From Pseudoalteromonas gelatinilytica (GTDB taxonomy: Bacteria > Pseudomonadota > Gammaproteobacteria > Enterobacterales > Alteromonadaceae): a stretch of 64,000 nucleotides of DNA. This document shows, one piece after another, positions 25,587-34,243 of this stretch. Each line of letters opens with the position of its first letter. Position 1 is the stretch's first letter. The stretch covers positions 124,001 to 188,000 of the forward strand of contig NZ_LRRU01000023.1 of the NCBI RefSeq assembly GCF_001641615.1. The letters are read 5' to 3'. Below the pieces are notes generated by a model. It was given only the letters and a program-made list of their open reading frames with translations. It made no database searches and was not told the origin of the DNA. The position numbers and the translations under genes were made by a program.

Positions 25587-25626
25587 CCCTAGGTACATAA
25601 CTTGCAGCAAAGCTAAGTACCTAGGG
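25587..25626. repeat. Perfect 10-bp inverted repeat between EmrB-type and MscS genes
   Basis: CCCTAGGTAC (25587-25596) is exactly inverted as GTACCTAGGG (25617-25626) around a 20-base loop. There is no T-run on the plus strand. It begins 12 bases after the pump stop and ends 14 before the MscS ATG, so it may end the efflux transcript, protect it, or structure the mscS leader. Confidence 0.6.
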
Positions 25627-25640
25627 TTTAAGGACTAAAC

Positions 25641-26720
25641 ATGATTACTGAACTGATACAAAGCGAGTGGCTAAATGAGCCTTGGTTAATCGTTATTGGC
25701 GGCACAATTTTAGCTGCCATAACTTTGTTTTTATTAAAGTTTGTAATCATCTACTGCCTAAAAAAGTGGACGCAACGTACTGACTTTGTGTTCGACTCGT
25801 TACTGGTTGACTCACTCTCTACACCATTAACCTTATGCACAATGATGGTGCTTGTGATCGTTTTTGGTCAGTTATTAAACACCACCGGCTTTATGGCCGA
25901 ACACCCCTTACCTATTGCGGCCACCGCTAAAGCCATTTGTATTTTTGCCTTAGTGTTATTTTTAGACCATTTCTTATTTGGTACCGTTGATTATTACAGT
26001 GCTCGCTCAGTGGTGGTTTCGAATAGTCATAGCATTATTAAGGGCTTGATCCGTTGTGCAATTGTGTGTGTTGGCTTATTGGTGTTATTAGGCACGTTAG
26101 GCATATCAATCACTCCAATTATTGCCTCTTTGGGCATTACCTCTCTTGCCGTCGCTTTGGCTTTGCAACCGACACTCGAAAACTTCTTTTCTGGCGTGCA
26201 GTTGGTCATTGATAAACCGATTCGGGTCGGCGACTTTATAGAACTTGAAAGTGGCGACCAAGGGTTTGTTGAAAAAATTGGTTGGCGCTCAACCTGGGTA
26301 AAAATGTTGCCGAACAACATGATAGTGATCCCCAATAGTCAGCTGTCTAAATCACGCATCATTAACTACTTTTATCCCGAAAAAGAGCTCAGCGTTCCCG
26401 TTGAGGTGGGTGTTCATTATGGCTCAGACCTTGAAAAAGTTGAGCAAGTGACTTTGGATGTAGCAAGACAGATTTTAAAAAGCCATGAATGGGGCATCGA
26501 CGATTACGAAACCTTTGTGGTCTTTCATACCTTTGATCAATCAAGTATCAACTTTACAGTCATGTTAAGAGTAAAAGAGTATTTTAATCGCTTTTGGGTG
26601 AAATCTGCGTTTATCAAAGCATTACATCAACGTTACGCAGAAGAAGGAATTGTGATCCCTTATCCAATTAGGGCAATTAATACCAGCCAAGAATCAGCTC
26701 AATTTAAACAGGCTGATTGA
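25641..26720 (+). CDS. MscS family mechanosensitive ion channel
   Basis: The 359-residue protein has several N-terminal membrane segments, then the MscS pore helix and start of the beta domain: ASLGITSLAVALALQPTLEN followed by FFSGVQLVIDKPIRVGDFIE. The soluble C-terminal vestibule follows (VGWRSTWVKML-type sequence and NSQLSKSRIINYFYPEKEL). Such channels open under membrane tension and release solutes on osmotic downshock. It belongs to a slightly enlarged MscS subgroup (E. coli MscS has 286 residues). AAGGA lies 11 bases before the ATG. Confidence 0.92.
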   Translation: MITELIQSEWLNEPWLIVIGGTILAAITLFLLKFVIIYCLKKWTQRTDFVFDSLLVDSLSTPLTLCTMMVLVIVFGQLLNTTGFMAEHPLPIAATAKAICIFALVLFLDHFLFGTVDYYSARSVVVSNSHSIIKGLIRCAIVCVGLLVLLGTLGISITPIIASLGITSLAVALALQPTLENFFSGVQLVIDKPIRVGDFIELESGDQGFVEKIGWRSTWVKMLPNNMIVIPNSQLSKSRIINYFYPEKELSVPVEVGVHYGSDLEKVEQVTLDVARQILKSHEWGIDDYETFVVFHTFDQSSINFTVMLRVKEYFNRFWVKSAFIKALHQRYAEEGIVIPYPIRAINTSQESAQFKQAD

Positions 26721-26857
26721 CCTAACTGAGGTTATCACTATTGCGCTTTTATCAGGTTTATTTTGTCTCTTTTGAGACATTATTAACAGCGATTATACAT
26801 ATGCAATCAACCCCTTGAATTTTTACTCTAAAATGTCATAAAAATCGCATAAACACT

Positions 26858-26913
26858 GTGACATACCTATATTAGAGGCGTACTATATGCGGCCAGAAAG
26901 TGACAGCTTTCTG
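26858..26913 (+). promoter_or_regulatory. Possible promoter and leader hairpin of the antiporter gene
   Basis: GTGACA (26858-26863) and TACTAT (26881-26886) are spaced 17 bases apart and form a plausible promoter. Directly downstream CAGAAAG (26894-26900) pairs with CTTTCTG (26907-26913), so the transcript would begin with a hairpin. Confidence 0.45.
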
Positions 26914-26945
26914 CGTCTTGTTATACAAATATTTAAGGTCAAACA

Positions 26946-28229
26946 ATGAATGCTTGGTACCTCATTTGTTTTCTTTCAGCATTAGCTATTTTTATTGCTT
27001 TTGCTAACCAATATATCCTCAAAATGCAAACCACGATTGCTATAACAACAGGCTCTGTTGTTATTTCTTTACTTCTTATACTTGCGGTTAAAATGCTCGG
27101 TGATAGCACGGCCCTCGAAACGACTCAAATTGTCTCAAGTATCAACTTTAATCAGTTGCTATTAAAAGGCATGCTCGGGTTTTTACTGTTCGCAGGTGCG
27201 CTGGAAATCAACTTAGCAGCCCTTCGTAAGCAACGCTGGGAAATTACCGCATTAGTGTTATTTTCAACCATAACCTCAACGGTCATTGTTGGTTACTTAA
27301 GCTATTATTTGTTTGCTTTTGTAGGCTGGCCTGTACCGTTTATTTACTGCTTGTTGTTTGGTGCTTTAATCAGCCCAACCGACCCGATTGCAGTGTTAGC
27401 CATTATTAAACAAATGCGAGCCCCAGAAGGTATTTCTGTGCAAGTTGAAGGTGAGTCTTTGTTTAATGATGGTATTGGTTTGGTGATTTTCACAACGATA
27501 TTTTCAGTGGCCTTTTATGGCACCGAAGCCACCTTTACTGACGTTGCTGAATTGTTCTTAGTTGATGCAATTGGCGGTATCGTGTTTGGTCTCGTGATTG
27601 CGTTAGTCGGGCATTTTTTAATTATTAATAGCCGCGATGTGAACATTCGTTTGCTACTAACCTTGACCATTCCAACAGCCGGCTTTGCAGCAGCGAATAT
27701 TTGGGAAATCTCAGGTGCGCTTGCTATGGTCACCAGTGGTATTTTACTTGGCAATATTACTCGTTCAAAAGCAACAGAGCGTACGGGGCCTGAAGATACT
27801 CGCTACGTGAAAGACTTTTGGCATGCCACCGATAGTTTTTTAAACGCCTTGCTGTTTTTGATTATCGGTATGCTCATCGTCACCATGCCTATTACTCTTG
27901 AAGAAATTGGCTTAGGTTTACTGATGGTACCTGTGGTGTTGCTAGCGCGATTCATAAGTGTAGGTGCGCCATTTGTATTCTTTAAAAAGTATCGCCAATA
28001 CGATAAGCACTCAGTGAAAATACTCACTTGGGGTGGCTTGCGGGGTGGTTTAGCGCTGGCAATGGCAGCTGCCATCCCACGCGATCAAGTAATGATTGCA
28101 GGCTCTGATCTTCACAACCTAATTGTTATTGTCACCTACGTAGTAGTGATCTTCTCGATTATCGTACAAGGTTTAACAATTTCGCCGCTGATCCAAAGTA
28201 GTATTCAATCAGCAGAAGCGAAAAATTAA
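26946..28229 (+). CDS. CPA1 family Na+(K+)/H+ antiporter (NhaP type)
   Basis: The 427-residue protein has about 12-13 membrane segments. The ion-translocation motif is LISPTDPIAVLAI, with the paired ND motif in VEGESLFNDGIGLVIF, both hallmarks of the cation:proton antiporter-1 family. A conserved WGGLRGGLALAMA lies near the C-terminus. It exchanges cytoplasmic Na+ or K+ for protons and fits a marine host. Monocistronic by position, bounded by a bidirectional terminator. Confidence 0.93.
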   Translation: MNAWYLICFLSALAIFIAFANQYILKMQTTIAITTGSVVISLLLILAVKMLGDSTALETTQIVSSINFNQLLLKGMLGFLLFAGALEINLAALRKQRWEITALVLFSTITSTVIVGYLSYYLFAFVGWPVPFIYCLLFGALISPTDPIAVLAIIKQMRAPEGISVQVEGESLFNDGIGLVIFTTIFSVAFYGTEATFTDVAELFLVDAIGGIVFGLVIALVGHFLIINSRDVNIRLLLTLTIPTAGFAAANIWEISGALAMVTSGILLGNITRSKATERTGPEDTRYVKDFWHATDSFLNALLFLIIGMLIVTMPITLEEIGLGLLMVPVVLLARFISVGAPFVFFKKYRQYDKHSVKILTWGGLRGGLALAMAAAIPRDQVMIAGSDLHNLIVIVTYVVVIFSIIVQGLTISPLIQSSIQSAEAKN

Positions 28230-28246
28230 GCAGTACTTTTTACTTT

Positions 28247-28273
28247 AAAGGCTCGATTATCGAGCCTTTTTTT
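28247..28273. terminator. Bidirectional terminator between antiporter and GGDEF genes
   Basis: AAAGGCTCGA (28247-28256) pairs with TCGAGCCTTT (28260-28269), followed by T to 28273. The three-base loop is also the stop codon (TAA on the minus strand) of the GGDEF gene. Confidence 0.9.
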
Positions 28274-29222
28274 GTGCTTTATCGGCATACATTCGCGCGT
28301 CTGCAACAGCGAGTAACTTCGTCAGTGAACAAGGTTGCTGATCAGAAAAATCGGCAATACCATAAGAAAAGCCAAGTTCAACTTGGTTATTAAAGCTATT
28401 AGGTAAGTCACTGAATGACAACAACAAGCGTTGCATTATGGTGTCGCATTCGCTGGTATTTAAATCTGTAAATAAAATCACAAACTCATCACCGCTCAAA
28501 CGTGCATATAAATCAGCCTTGCGACAACAGTTTTCTAGTAATCCTGCAAAATCTCTCAGTACTCTATCCCCGGCTGCATGACCAAATTTATCGTTAATTG
28601 CTTTAAAGTTATCTAAATCAATAAACACTAATTTTGCTTTTAAATGCTGGCGAATACACAAATCAAGATAATGCTCTGCGGTGCTAATAAAACCGCGACG
28701 ATTAGGCAATAAAGTAAGCTCATCGGTAGTTGCTAACTGCATGATTGCAAACTCTCGTTCAACGATTGCAGCAAAGTCTATTAACGATTTAATTTCTTGT
28801 TTGTTAAAACTGCGCGGTTGATGATCGATAAGGCACAAAGTGCCAATTCTATTTCCTGATTTAAGTGTAATTGGGCAGCCCGCATAAAAGCGAATATTTG
28901 GGTCACCCATTACCAGTGGGTTATCAGCAAAACGCTTATCGTTTAAGGCATTTTCAACCACAAGCGGGTCTTTGTATAAAATTGCATGGGCGCAAAATGA
29001 AATGTCTCTTGCGGTCTCTGTTACATCGAGCCCCACACATGACTTAAACCATTGTCTATGCTCGTCAATTAAACTGATAACACAAATTGGTACAGAGAAA
29101 AATTGCTGAGCCAGGCGAGTGATTCGGTCAAAGGCGGGTTCACTTTGAGAGTCTAAAACATCTAATGAGCGAAGCTCTTCAAGCCTAGCTTGCTCATTTA
29201 ATGGCACTGAGGGTCGTTCCAT
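28257..29222 (-). CDS. GAF-GGDEF diguanylate cyclase
   Basis: The 321-residue protein has an N-terminal GAF sensor (FDRITRLAQQFFSVPICVIS to GNRIGTLCLIDHQPR) and a C-terminal GGDEF domain. The active-site loop reads RLSGDEFVIL, the SGDEF variant known to keep activity, and an RxxD inhibitory site (RKAD) lies five residues before it. It should make cyclic di-GMP from GTP in the cytoplasm. The ATG at 29222 follows ACAAGG with good spacing; the frame stays open for 25 codons upstream but lacks a better start. Confidence 0.93.
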   Translation of the reverse strand: MERPSVPLNEQARLEELRSLDVLDSQSEPAFDRITRLAQQFFSVPICVISLIDEHRQWFKSCVGLDVTETARDISFCAHAILYKDPLVVENALNDKRFADNPLVMGDPNIRFYAGCPITLKSGNRIGTLCLIDHQPRSFNKQEIKSLIDFAAIVEREFAIMQLATTDELTLLPNRRGFISTAEHYLDLCIRQHLKAKLVFIDLDNFKAINDKFGHAAGDRVLRDFAGLLENCCRKADLYARLSGDEFVILFTDLNTSECDTIMQRLLLSFSDLPNSFNNQVELGFSYGIADFSDQQPCSLTKLLAVADARMYADKAQKKAR

Positions 29223-29312
29223 TGAATTGCCTTGTAAGTTACAACACAAGTGTTTCTTAACGTTAGCAGAAAAAACCGCACAATTGCATAAAAACAAATT
29301 TTATATTGAGTA

Positions 29313-29546
29313 TTAAGCCCATGTATCTAGGTGTTTATTACCCTCTTCATCTTCTTCTATGGCACTTTTGTTGCCTTTATCTTCTTTTTTTGCGGCTTTT
29401 TTACGGCGTTCTATTTCACGTTTTTGACGCTTTTCAAGCTCAATTCGCTGCACGTTCGCATCTTTTACACCCGCAATATGAAACGCACCTTTACTTTCCA
29501 ATTGCAAGCGCGTAATTCGACCTAAAAAGGGGATCATGATATCCAT
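29313..29546 (-). CDS. Small charged protein, function unknown
   Basis: The 77-residue protein begins with a short hydrophobic part (MDIMIPFLGRITRLQLESKG) and continues as a very charged helix with EKRQKREIERRKKAAKKE. A near-perfect ribosome binding site, AGGAGGT, lies 5 bases before its ATG, which argues strongly that it is expressed. It lies 90 bases upstream of the GAF-GGDEF gene on the same strand. I do not recognise a family. Confidence 0.7.
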   Translation of the reverse strand: MDIMIPFLGRITRLQLESKGAFHIAGVKDANVQRIELEKRQKREIERRKKAAKKEDKGNKSAIEEDEEGNKHLDTWA

Positions 29547-29712
29547 TTGTACCTCCTATCTATCCATTTATTATCGGCAGTTATAGCATATACTTTAATT
29601 TCGCAAAAAAATGCTTGCCAAAGATTAGCAAAGCATGTTTATCTATATACGTAACTTATTTAAACAGATTTACGCACTGGTTTACACAAACGAGTGCAAT
29701 ACAGGAAAAATT

Positions 29713-29763
29713 ATGCGCTTCAATCTGACAACTATCCATCATCACCATCATTCACCGGAATAG
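29713..29763 (+). CDS. hisL: his operon leader peptide
   Basis: A 16-residue frame, MRFNLTTIHHHHHSPE, has five histidine codons in a row followed by a stop at 29761-29763. AGGA lies 6 bases before the ATG. Its position, 127 bases before hisG and directly ahead of competing hairpins, is that of a classical histidine attenuator leader. Confidence 0.96.
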   Translation: MRFNLTTIHHHHHSPE

Positions 29764-29782
29764 CCTGTCAGGTTTTTCGCTG

Positions 29783-29863
29783 AGAGGTTATTCCTAAAAG
29801 GAACCTCTGGCGAGCAATCAACCAAATTATTTATTTTCGCCCTGAGGTTCCCTCGGGGTTTTT
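29783..29863 (+). promoter_or_regulatory. his operon transcription attenuator
   Basis: Four segments compete. AGAGGTT (29783-29789) can pair with AACCTCT (29802-29808). GGAACCTC (29800-29807) can instead pair exactly with GAGGTTCC (29844-29851), the antiterminator. If that does not form, CCCTGAG (29840-29846) pairs with CTCGGGG (29852-29858) followed by five T, the terminator. Stalling at the histidine codons should favour the antiterminator. Confidence 0.93.
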
Positions 29864-29890
29864 AGTTTTTGAATTAAAGGAAAATGAATA

Positions 29891-30790
29891 ATGAGCAATA
29901 CCAACCGTTTACGAATCGCCATCCAAAAAGGCGGCCGCTTATCAAAAGACTGCCAAGAGTTACTAAAACAACTTGGTGTTAAATTAAATCTTCGTGAACA
30001 ACGTTTAATCGCACACTCTACCAACATGCCAATTGATGTACTTCGTGTACGCGATGACGATATTCCGGGTCTTGTAATGGACGGTGTGTGTGACTTAGGT
30101 ATCGTTGGTGAAAACGTACTTGTCGAAGTACAAGCCGAGCGCGAACGCCAAGGTGTGGCATTTGAAGTAAATAAACTGTCTAAACTTGATTTTGGTTACT
30201 GCCGCCTAGCACTTGCATGGCCACAAGAACTTGGCCCGCAAGATAAAAGCTGGTTCGAAGGTAAACGCATTGCCACTACTTACCCAGAAATCTTAAGCCA
30301 ATATCTAAAACGCGAAGGCATTAACGCAAGCACAGTCATGTTAACGGGCTCTGTTGAAGTCGCACCGCGTGCTGGTTTAGCTGATGCAATTTGTGACTTA
30401 GTGTCTACTGGTGCAACGTTAGAAGCAAACGGCTTAATGCAAGGCGACACCATCTTAGAATCAAATGCATGTTTAATTCAAAACAAAGACCTTACTGATC
30501 AAAGCAAACTTGATTTAATCAACACGTTAATGCCGCGTCTACGTGGTGTACGCCAAGCAAAAGAAAGTAAATACATCATGTTACACGCACCAAAAGCAAA
30601 GCTTGATGAAGTGTGCGACTTACTACCGGGTACTGGCCAACCTACTTTACTATCGCTTGCTGGTAGCGACGATTATGTTGCACTACACATGGTCAGCAGC
30701 GAAACCCTTTTCTGGGAAACTATGGAACAGTTAAAAGCACTGGGTGCCAACTCAATTCTTGTTATGCCTATTGAAAAAATGATGGAGTAA
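29891..30790 (+). CDS. hisG: ATP phosphoribosyltransferase (long form)
   Basis: HisG condenses ATP with PRPP, the first step of histidine synthesis and its feedback-inhibited point. At 299 residues it is the long form, with the C-terminal regulatory ACT-like domain (about residues 225-299), so HisZ is not needed. Visible features are RIAIQKGGRLS, PGLVMDGVCDLGIVGENVL and the PRPP-binding ADAICDLVSTGATLEANG. It is first in the operon, after the attenuator; AAAGG precedes the ATG. Confidence 0.98.
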   Translation: MSNTNRLRIAIQKGGRLSKDCQELLKQLGVKLNLREQRLIAHSTNMPIDVLRVRDDDIPGLVMDGVCDLGIVGENVLVEVQAERERQGVAFEVNKLSKLDFGYCRLALAWPQELGPQDKSWFEGKRIATTYPEILSQYLKREGINASTVMLTGSVEVAPRAGLADAICDLVSTGATLEANGLMQGDTILESNACLIQNKDLTDQSKLDLINTLMPRLRGVRQAKESKYIMLHAPKAKLDEVCDLLPGTGQPTLLSLAGSDDYVALHMVSSETLFWETMEQLKALGANSILVMPIEKMME

Positions 30791-30796
30791 ATATCC

Positions 30797-32098
30797 ATGT
30801 TTCGCTGGAATGAGGAAAATCAACAAGCACAGCAGGCGGTACTTACCCGCCCTGCTGTTACGGCAAGTAAAGAGGTTGAAGCAATTTGCATCGACATCTT
30901 AAATGCAGTTAAAACACAAGGTGACGCAGCGTTATTAAAGATGGCAACAGAGTTTGATAAGCGCGAAACACCTCGCTTATTAGTGCCAGTTGAAGAAATA
31001 AACCAAGCTGAGCAGTTATTATCAAACGAGTTAAAAGCCGCCATCGAAACGGCCTACGCCAATGTAAAACGTTTTCACCAAGCACAATTACCTAAAGACA
31101 TTAAGTTAACAACACAACCAGGCGTATTGTGTGAACTTAAATATCAAGCCATTGAAGCGGTAGGTATTTACGTGCCAGGTGGCAGTGCGCCATTGCCATC
31201 GTCAGTGATTATGCAAGGGGTGCTTGCACAATTAAGTGGTGCACAAACCGTTGTGCTTACTACACCTGTGAAAGCCGATGAAACTATCAACCCTGCCATT
31301 TTATATGCGGCAAAACTATGTGGTATTAAAACCATTATAGAAAGTGGCGGCGCCGGAGCGATTGCAGCTATGGCTTACGGTACAGAGTCAGTGCCTAAAG
31401 TGAACAAGATTTTTGGCCCGGGAAATAGCTTTGTCACCATGGCTAAACAACTTGTTGCGCAAACTATTCCGGGCATGGCGATTGATATGCCAGCGGGCCC
31501 TTCTGAAGTGCTAGTGATTGCTGATGAGCGTGCAAACCCAGAGTTTATTGCGGCAGATTTATTATCGCAAGCGGAGCACGGTGCAGATTCACAGGTTATT
31601 TTACTGTGTAACAGCGAGCGCATTATCGAAAAAACACAGCAAGCATTAACACAGCAGCTAGCAAAATTAAGTCGTAAAGACACTGCCGAGCAAGCCCTTG
31701 CTAACTCAAGCTTGATATTAGTCGACTCGGTTGAGCAAGCCTTTGCTGTGTCTGCTCAATATGGTCCTGAGCACCTTATTCTACAGCTTGCTGATGCGCA
31801 GCCTTATTTAAGCTTAGTGAAAAATGCCGGTTCAGTATTTGTGGGTGATTACACTCCGGAGTCTGCCGGAGACTATGCATCTGGTACGAACCACGTACTA
31901 CCAACGTATGGTTACAGTGCGACTTATTCGAGCTTAAACTTACTGGACTTCTTTAGAACTTACACAGTGCAAACCATCAGTAAAAATGGCTTACGTGAAT
32001 TATCTAAAGCAATTTTACCTTTAGCTGCAGCAGAGGGGCTTGATGCTCACGCTAATGCTGTTTCAATTCGTCTTGAGGCTATGAACAATGAGCGATAA
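30797..32098 (+). CDS. hisD: Histidinol dehydrogenase
   Basis: HisD performs the last two oxidations, L-histidinol to histidine, with NAD and zinc. The 433-residue protein has GIYVPGGSAPLPSSVIM, the substrate-binding FGPGNSFVTMAKQLV, DMPAGPSEVLVIAD and the catalytic/zinc region LLSQAEHGADSQV; the late ASGTNHVLPTYGYSATYS is conserved. It starts six bases after hisG and its end overlaps hisC by 11 bases. Confidence 0.98.
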   Translation: MFRWNEENQQAQQAVLTRPAVTASKEVEAICIDILNAVKTQGDAALLKMATEFDKRETPRLLVPVEEINQAEQLLSNELKAAIETAYANVKRFHQAQLPKDIKLTTQPGVLCELKYQAIEAVGIYVPGGSAPLPSSVIMQGVLAQLSGAQTVVLTTPVKADETINPAILYAAKLCGIKTIIESGGAGAIAAMAYGTESVPKVNKIFGPGNSFVTMAKQLVAQTIPGMAIDMPAGPSEVLVIADERANPEFIAADLLSQAEHGADSQVILLCNSERIIEKTQQALTQQLAKLSRKDTAEQALANSSLILVDSVEQAFAVSAQYGPEHLILQLADAQPYLSLVKNAGSVFVGDYTPESAGDYASGTNHVLPTYGYSATYSSLNLLDFFRTYTVQTISKNGLRELSKAILPLAAAEGLDAHANAVSIRLEAMNNER

Positions 32099-33185
32099 TT
32101 CAAAAATAACGACACTGTTGCCAGATAACATTGCAGCGCTTACAGCCTATAGTTCGGCGAAAAGTGAAAAGCTGACTGGCACAACGTGGTTAAATGCCAA
32201 TGAAAGCCCGTATTCACGTACGCCAAATATCAATTTAGCTGATTTAAATCGCTACCCAGATCCGCAGCCTCTGCAAGTGATCACTCGTTACGCTTGCTAT
32301 GCTAATTTAGAGCCTGAGCAAGTACTGATGACTCGTGGCGCTGACGAAGGTATTGAACTATTAGTACGTACTTTTTGTAGCCCTGCTAAAGATAGCATTG
32401 CACTCTTTTTGCCAACTTACGGCATGTACAAAGTCACTGCTGATACCCACAACATTGCGATTAACGGTTTAACTCAAGAGCTGTTATTAAAAGGCACCGT
32501 TGATGAGATTGTCACTGCGGTTGCTGATTCAAAGCTGGTGTTTATTTGTAATCCAAATAACCCTACCGGCAGCATGACAAGCCTAGACAAAATCAGAAAA
32601 ATCACCCAGCAACTTGCGGGTAAAGCGATTGTAGTGGTGGATGAAGCTTATATAGAATTTTGCCCAGAACAAACAGCGGCAAGCCTGATCAACGAGTTTA
32701 GTAACCTTGTGGTATTAAGAACCTTATCAAAAGCATTTGCACTTGCGGGTTTAAGAACAGGCTTCACGCTAGCCAACAGCGAGCTACTTGCACCTATTCG
32801 TAAAGTGATTGCGCCTTACCCTGTATCAACGGTGGTGGCGAGCATTGCCGCAGATGCATTAAGTAGCGACAACATCGCTTCAATGCGCCGTCAGGTGACT
32901 ATTCTAAATAGCTTAAAAGCCAAACTGAAAAGCTGGCTTGAGCAATCACCTGCTGTTATCAAAGTACTGAGCGGTGAAGGTAACTTCGTCACCTTAAAAT
33001 TAAAAGACAAACAATCATTTAATATCGCACTTGAGCAAGGACTCGTGATGCGTGCCTTCACTTTATATGGCGAAAATGATTGGTTACGAATTTCTATCGG
33101 TAACGAGCAAGAACTAGAACAAGTAAAAATTTGGTTAGATGGCTTATCACTGACCAGCAATACAGTAGAACAGGAATTATCATGA
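32088..33185 (+). CDS. hisC: Histidinol-phosphate aminotransferase
   Basis: This PLP enzyme of aminotransferase class I/II converts imidazole-acetol phosphate to histidinol phosphate. The 365-residue protein shows TRGADEGIELLVRTF near the PLP phosphate, CNPNNPTGSM, VVDEAYIEF, and the PLP lysine in LRTLSKAFALAGLRTGF. The start lies within the end of hisD with GAGG nine bases before it; its stop overlaps the hisB start as ATGA. Confidence 0.97.
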   Translation: MSDNSKITTLLPDNIAALTAYSSAKSEKLTGTTWLNANESPYSRTPNINLADLNRYPDPQPLQVITRYACYANLEPEQVLMTRGADEGIELLVRTFCSPAKDSIALFLPTYGMYKVTADTHNIAINGLTQELLLKGTVDEIVTAVADSKLVFICNPNNPTGSMTSLDKIRKITQQLAGKAIVVVDEAYIEFCPEQTAASLINEFSNLVVLRTLSKAFALAGLRTGFTLANSELLAPIRKVIAPYPVSTVVASIAADALSSDNIASMRRQVTILNSLKAKLKSWLEQSPAVIKVLSGEGNFVTLKLKDKQSFNIALEQGLVMRAFTLYGENDWLRISIGNEQELEQVKIWLDGLSLTSNTVEQELS

Positions 33186-34243
33186 GCAACCCGTATTTAT
33201 TTATTGACCGCGATGGCACGATTATCGAAGAGCCTATCACCGACAAACAGGTTGATAGCCTAGAAAAATTAGTGTTCTTGCCGAATGTGATCCCTGCTCT
33301 ATTGCAACTTCAAGCGGCAGGTTACCGCCTTGTGATGGTTTCAAACCAAGATGGTTTAGGCACTGATAGCTTCCCAACCGCTGATTTTGATATTGCCCAA
33401 GACAAGATGATGGATATCTTAAACAGCCAAGGGATTAAATTTGATGACGTTCTGATCTGCCCGCACTTTGATGAACAAAATTGTGACTGCCGTAAACCAA
33501 AAACCGGCTTACTTACTGAGCTGATGCGCTCAGGTAAAGTCGATTTAGCACGCTCATTTGTGATTGGCGACCGCCAAACAGATATCGGACTTGCTAATAA
33601 CTTATGCTGCGAAGGTATTTTGTATGACGGCAGCTGGGATACCATTGTCACTAAGCTGACAACCGCGAACCGTGAAGGCCGTGTCACTCGCAATACCAAA
33701 GAAACGCAAATCGATGTGCAAGTTAATTTAGACCAAACAAAAAATGGCGAAATTAGCACTGGCCTTGGCTTTTTCGACCACATGCTTGACCAAATTCGTA
33801 CACACGCCAATATCGGACTTAATATTCAAGCCACTGGCGACTTACACATTGATGAACACCACCTAGTTGAAGATATCGGCATTGCACTTGGCCTTGCCCT
33901 TAAACAAGCGCTAGGAACAAAAACGCAAATTGGTCGCTATGGCTTTGCACTCCCTATGGATGAATGTAAAGCAGAAGCGCAAATTGACTTATCGGGCCGC
34001 GCCTCGTTTGTATTAAATGCCGATTTTAGCCGTGAAAAAGTGGGCGACTTAGACGTGCAAATGGTTGAACACTTCTTTAAAAGCTTAAGTGATAATGCCG
34101 CCATGAGCCTTATTTTGTCGGTTAGCGATGGTAATTGTCATCACCAAGTTGAAGGCCTTTTTAAAGCGTTTGCAAGAGCACTTCGCGCTGCGATTGCAAA
34201 AGATGCCTCACAACAAACTGCCAGCTCTAAGGGGTGTTTATGA
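33182..34243 (+). CDS. hisB: Bifunctional histidinol-phosphatase / imidazoleglycerol-phosphate dehydratase
   Basis: The 353-residue protein fuses two enzymes. The N-terminal HAD phosphatase has the DxD nucleophile in FIDRDGTIIEEP and a zinc site of the CPHF-x-x-x-NCDCRKP type. The C-terminal dehydratase (from about residue 165) has GLGFFDHMLDQIRTHANIG and DEHHLVEDIGIALG, the manganese-binding histidines. The fusion is typical of gammaproteobacteria. ATG at 33182 overlaps the hisC stop; it also overlaps hisH by four bases. Confidence 0.97.
   Translation: MSNPYLFIDRDGTIIEEPITDKQVDSLEKLVFLPNVIPALLQLQAAGYRLVMVSNQDGLGTDSFPTADFDIAQDKMMDILNSQGIKFDDVLICPHFDEQNCDCRKPKTGLLTELMRSGKVDLARSFVIGDRQTDIGLANNLCCEGILYDGSWDTIVTKLTTANREGRVTRNTKETQIDVQVNLDQTKNGEISTGLGFFDHMLDQIRTHANIGLNIQATGDLHIDEHHLVEDIGIALGLALKQALGTKTQIGRYGFALPMDECKAEAQIDLSGRASFVLNADFSREKVGDLDVQMVEHFFKSLSDNAAMSLILSVSDGNCHHQVEGLFKAFARALRAAIAKDASQQTASSKGCL

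Noticed and set aside
26764..26779. TGTCTC/GAGACA hairpin after the MscS gene as a terminator.
   Set aside because: The stem is only 6 bp with no T-run.
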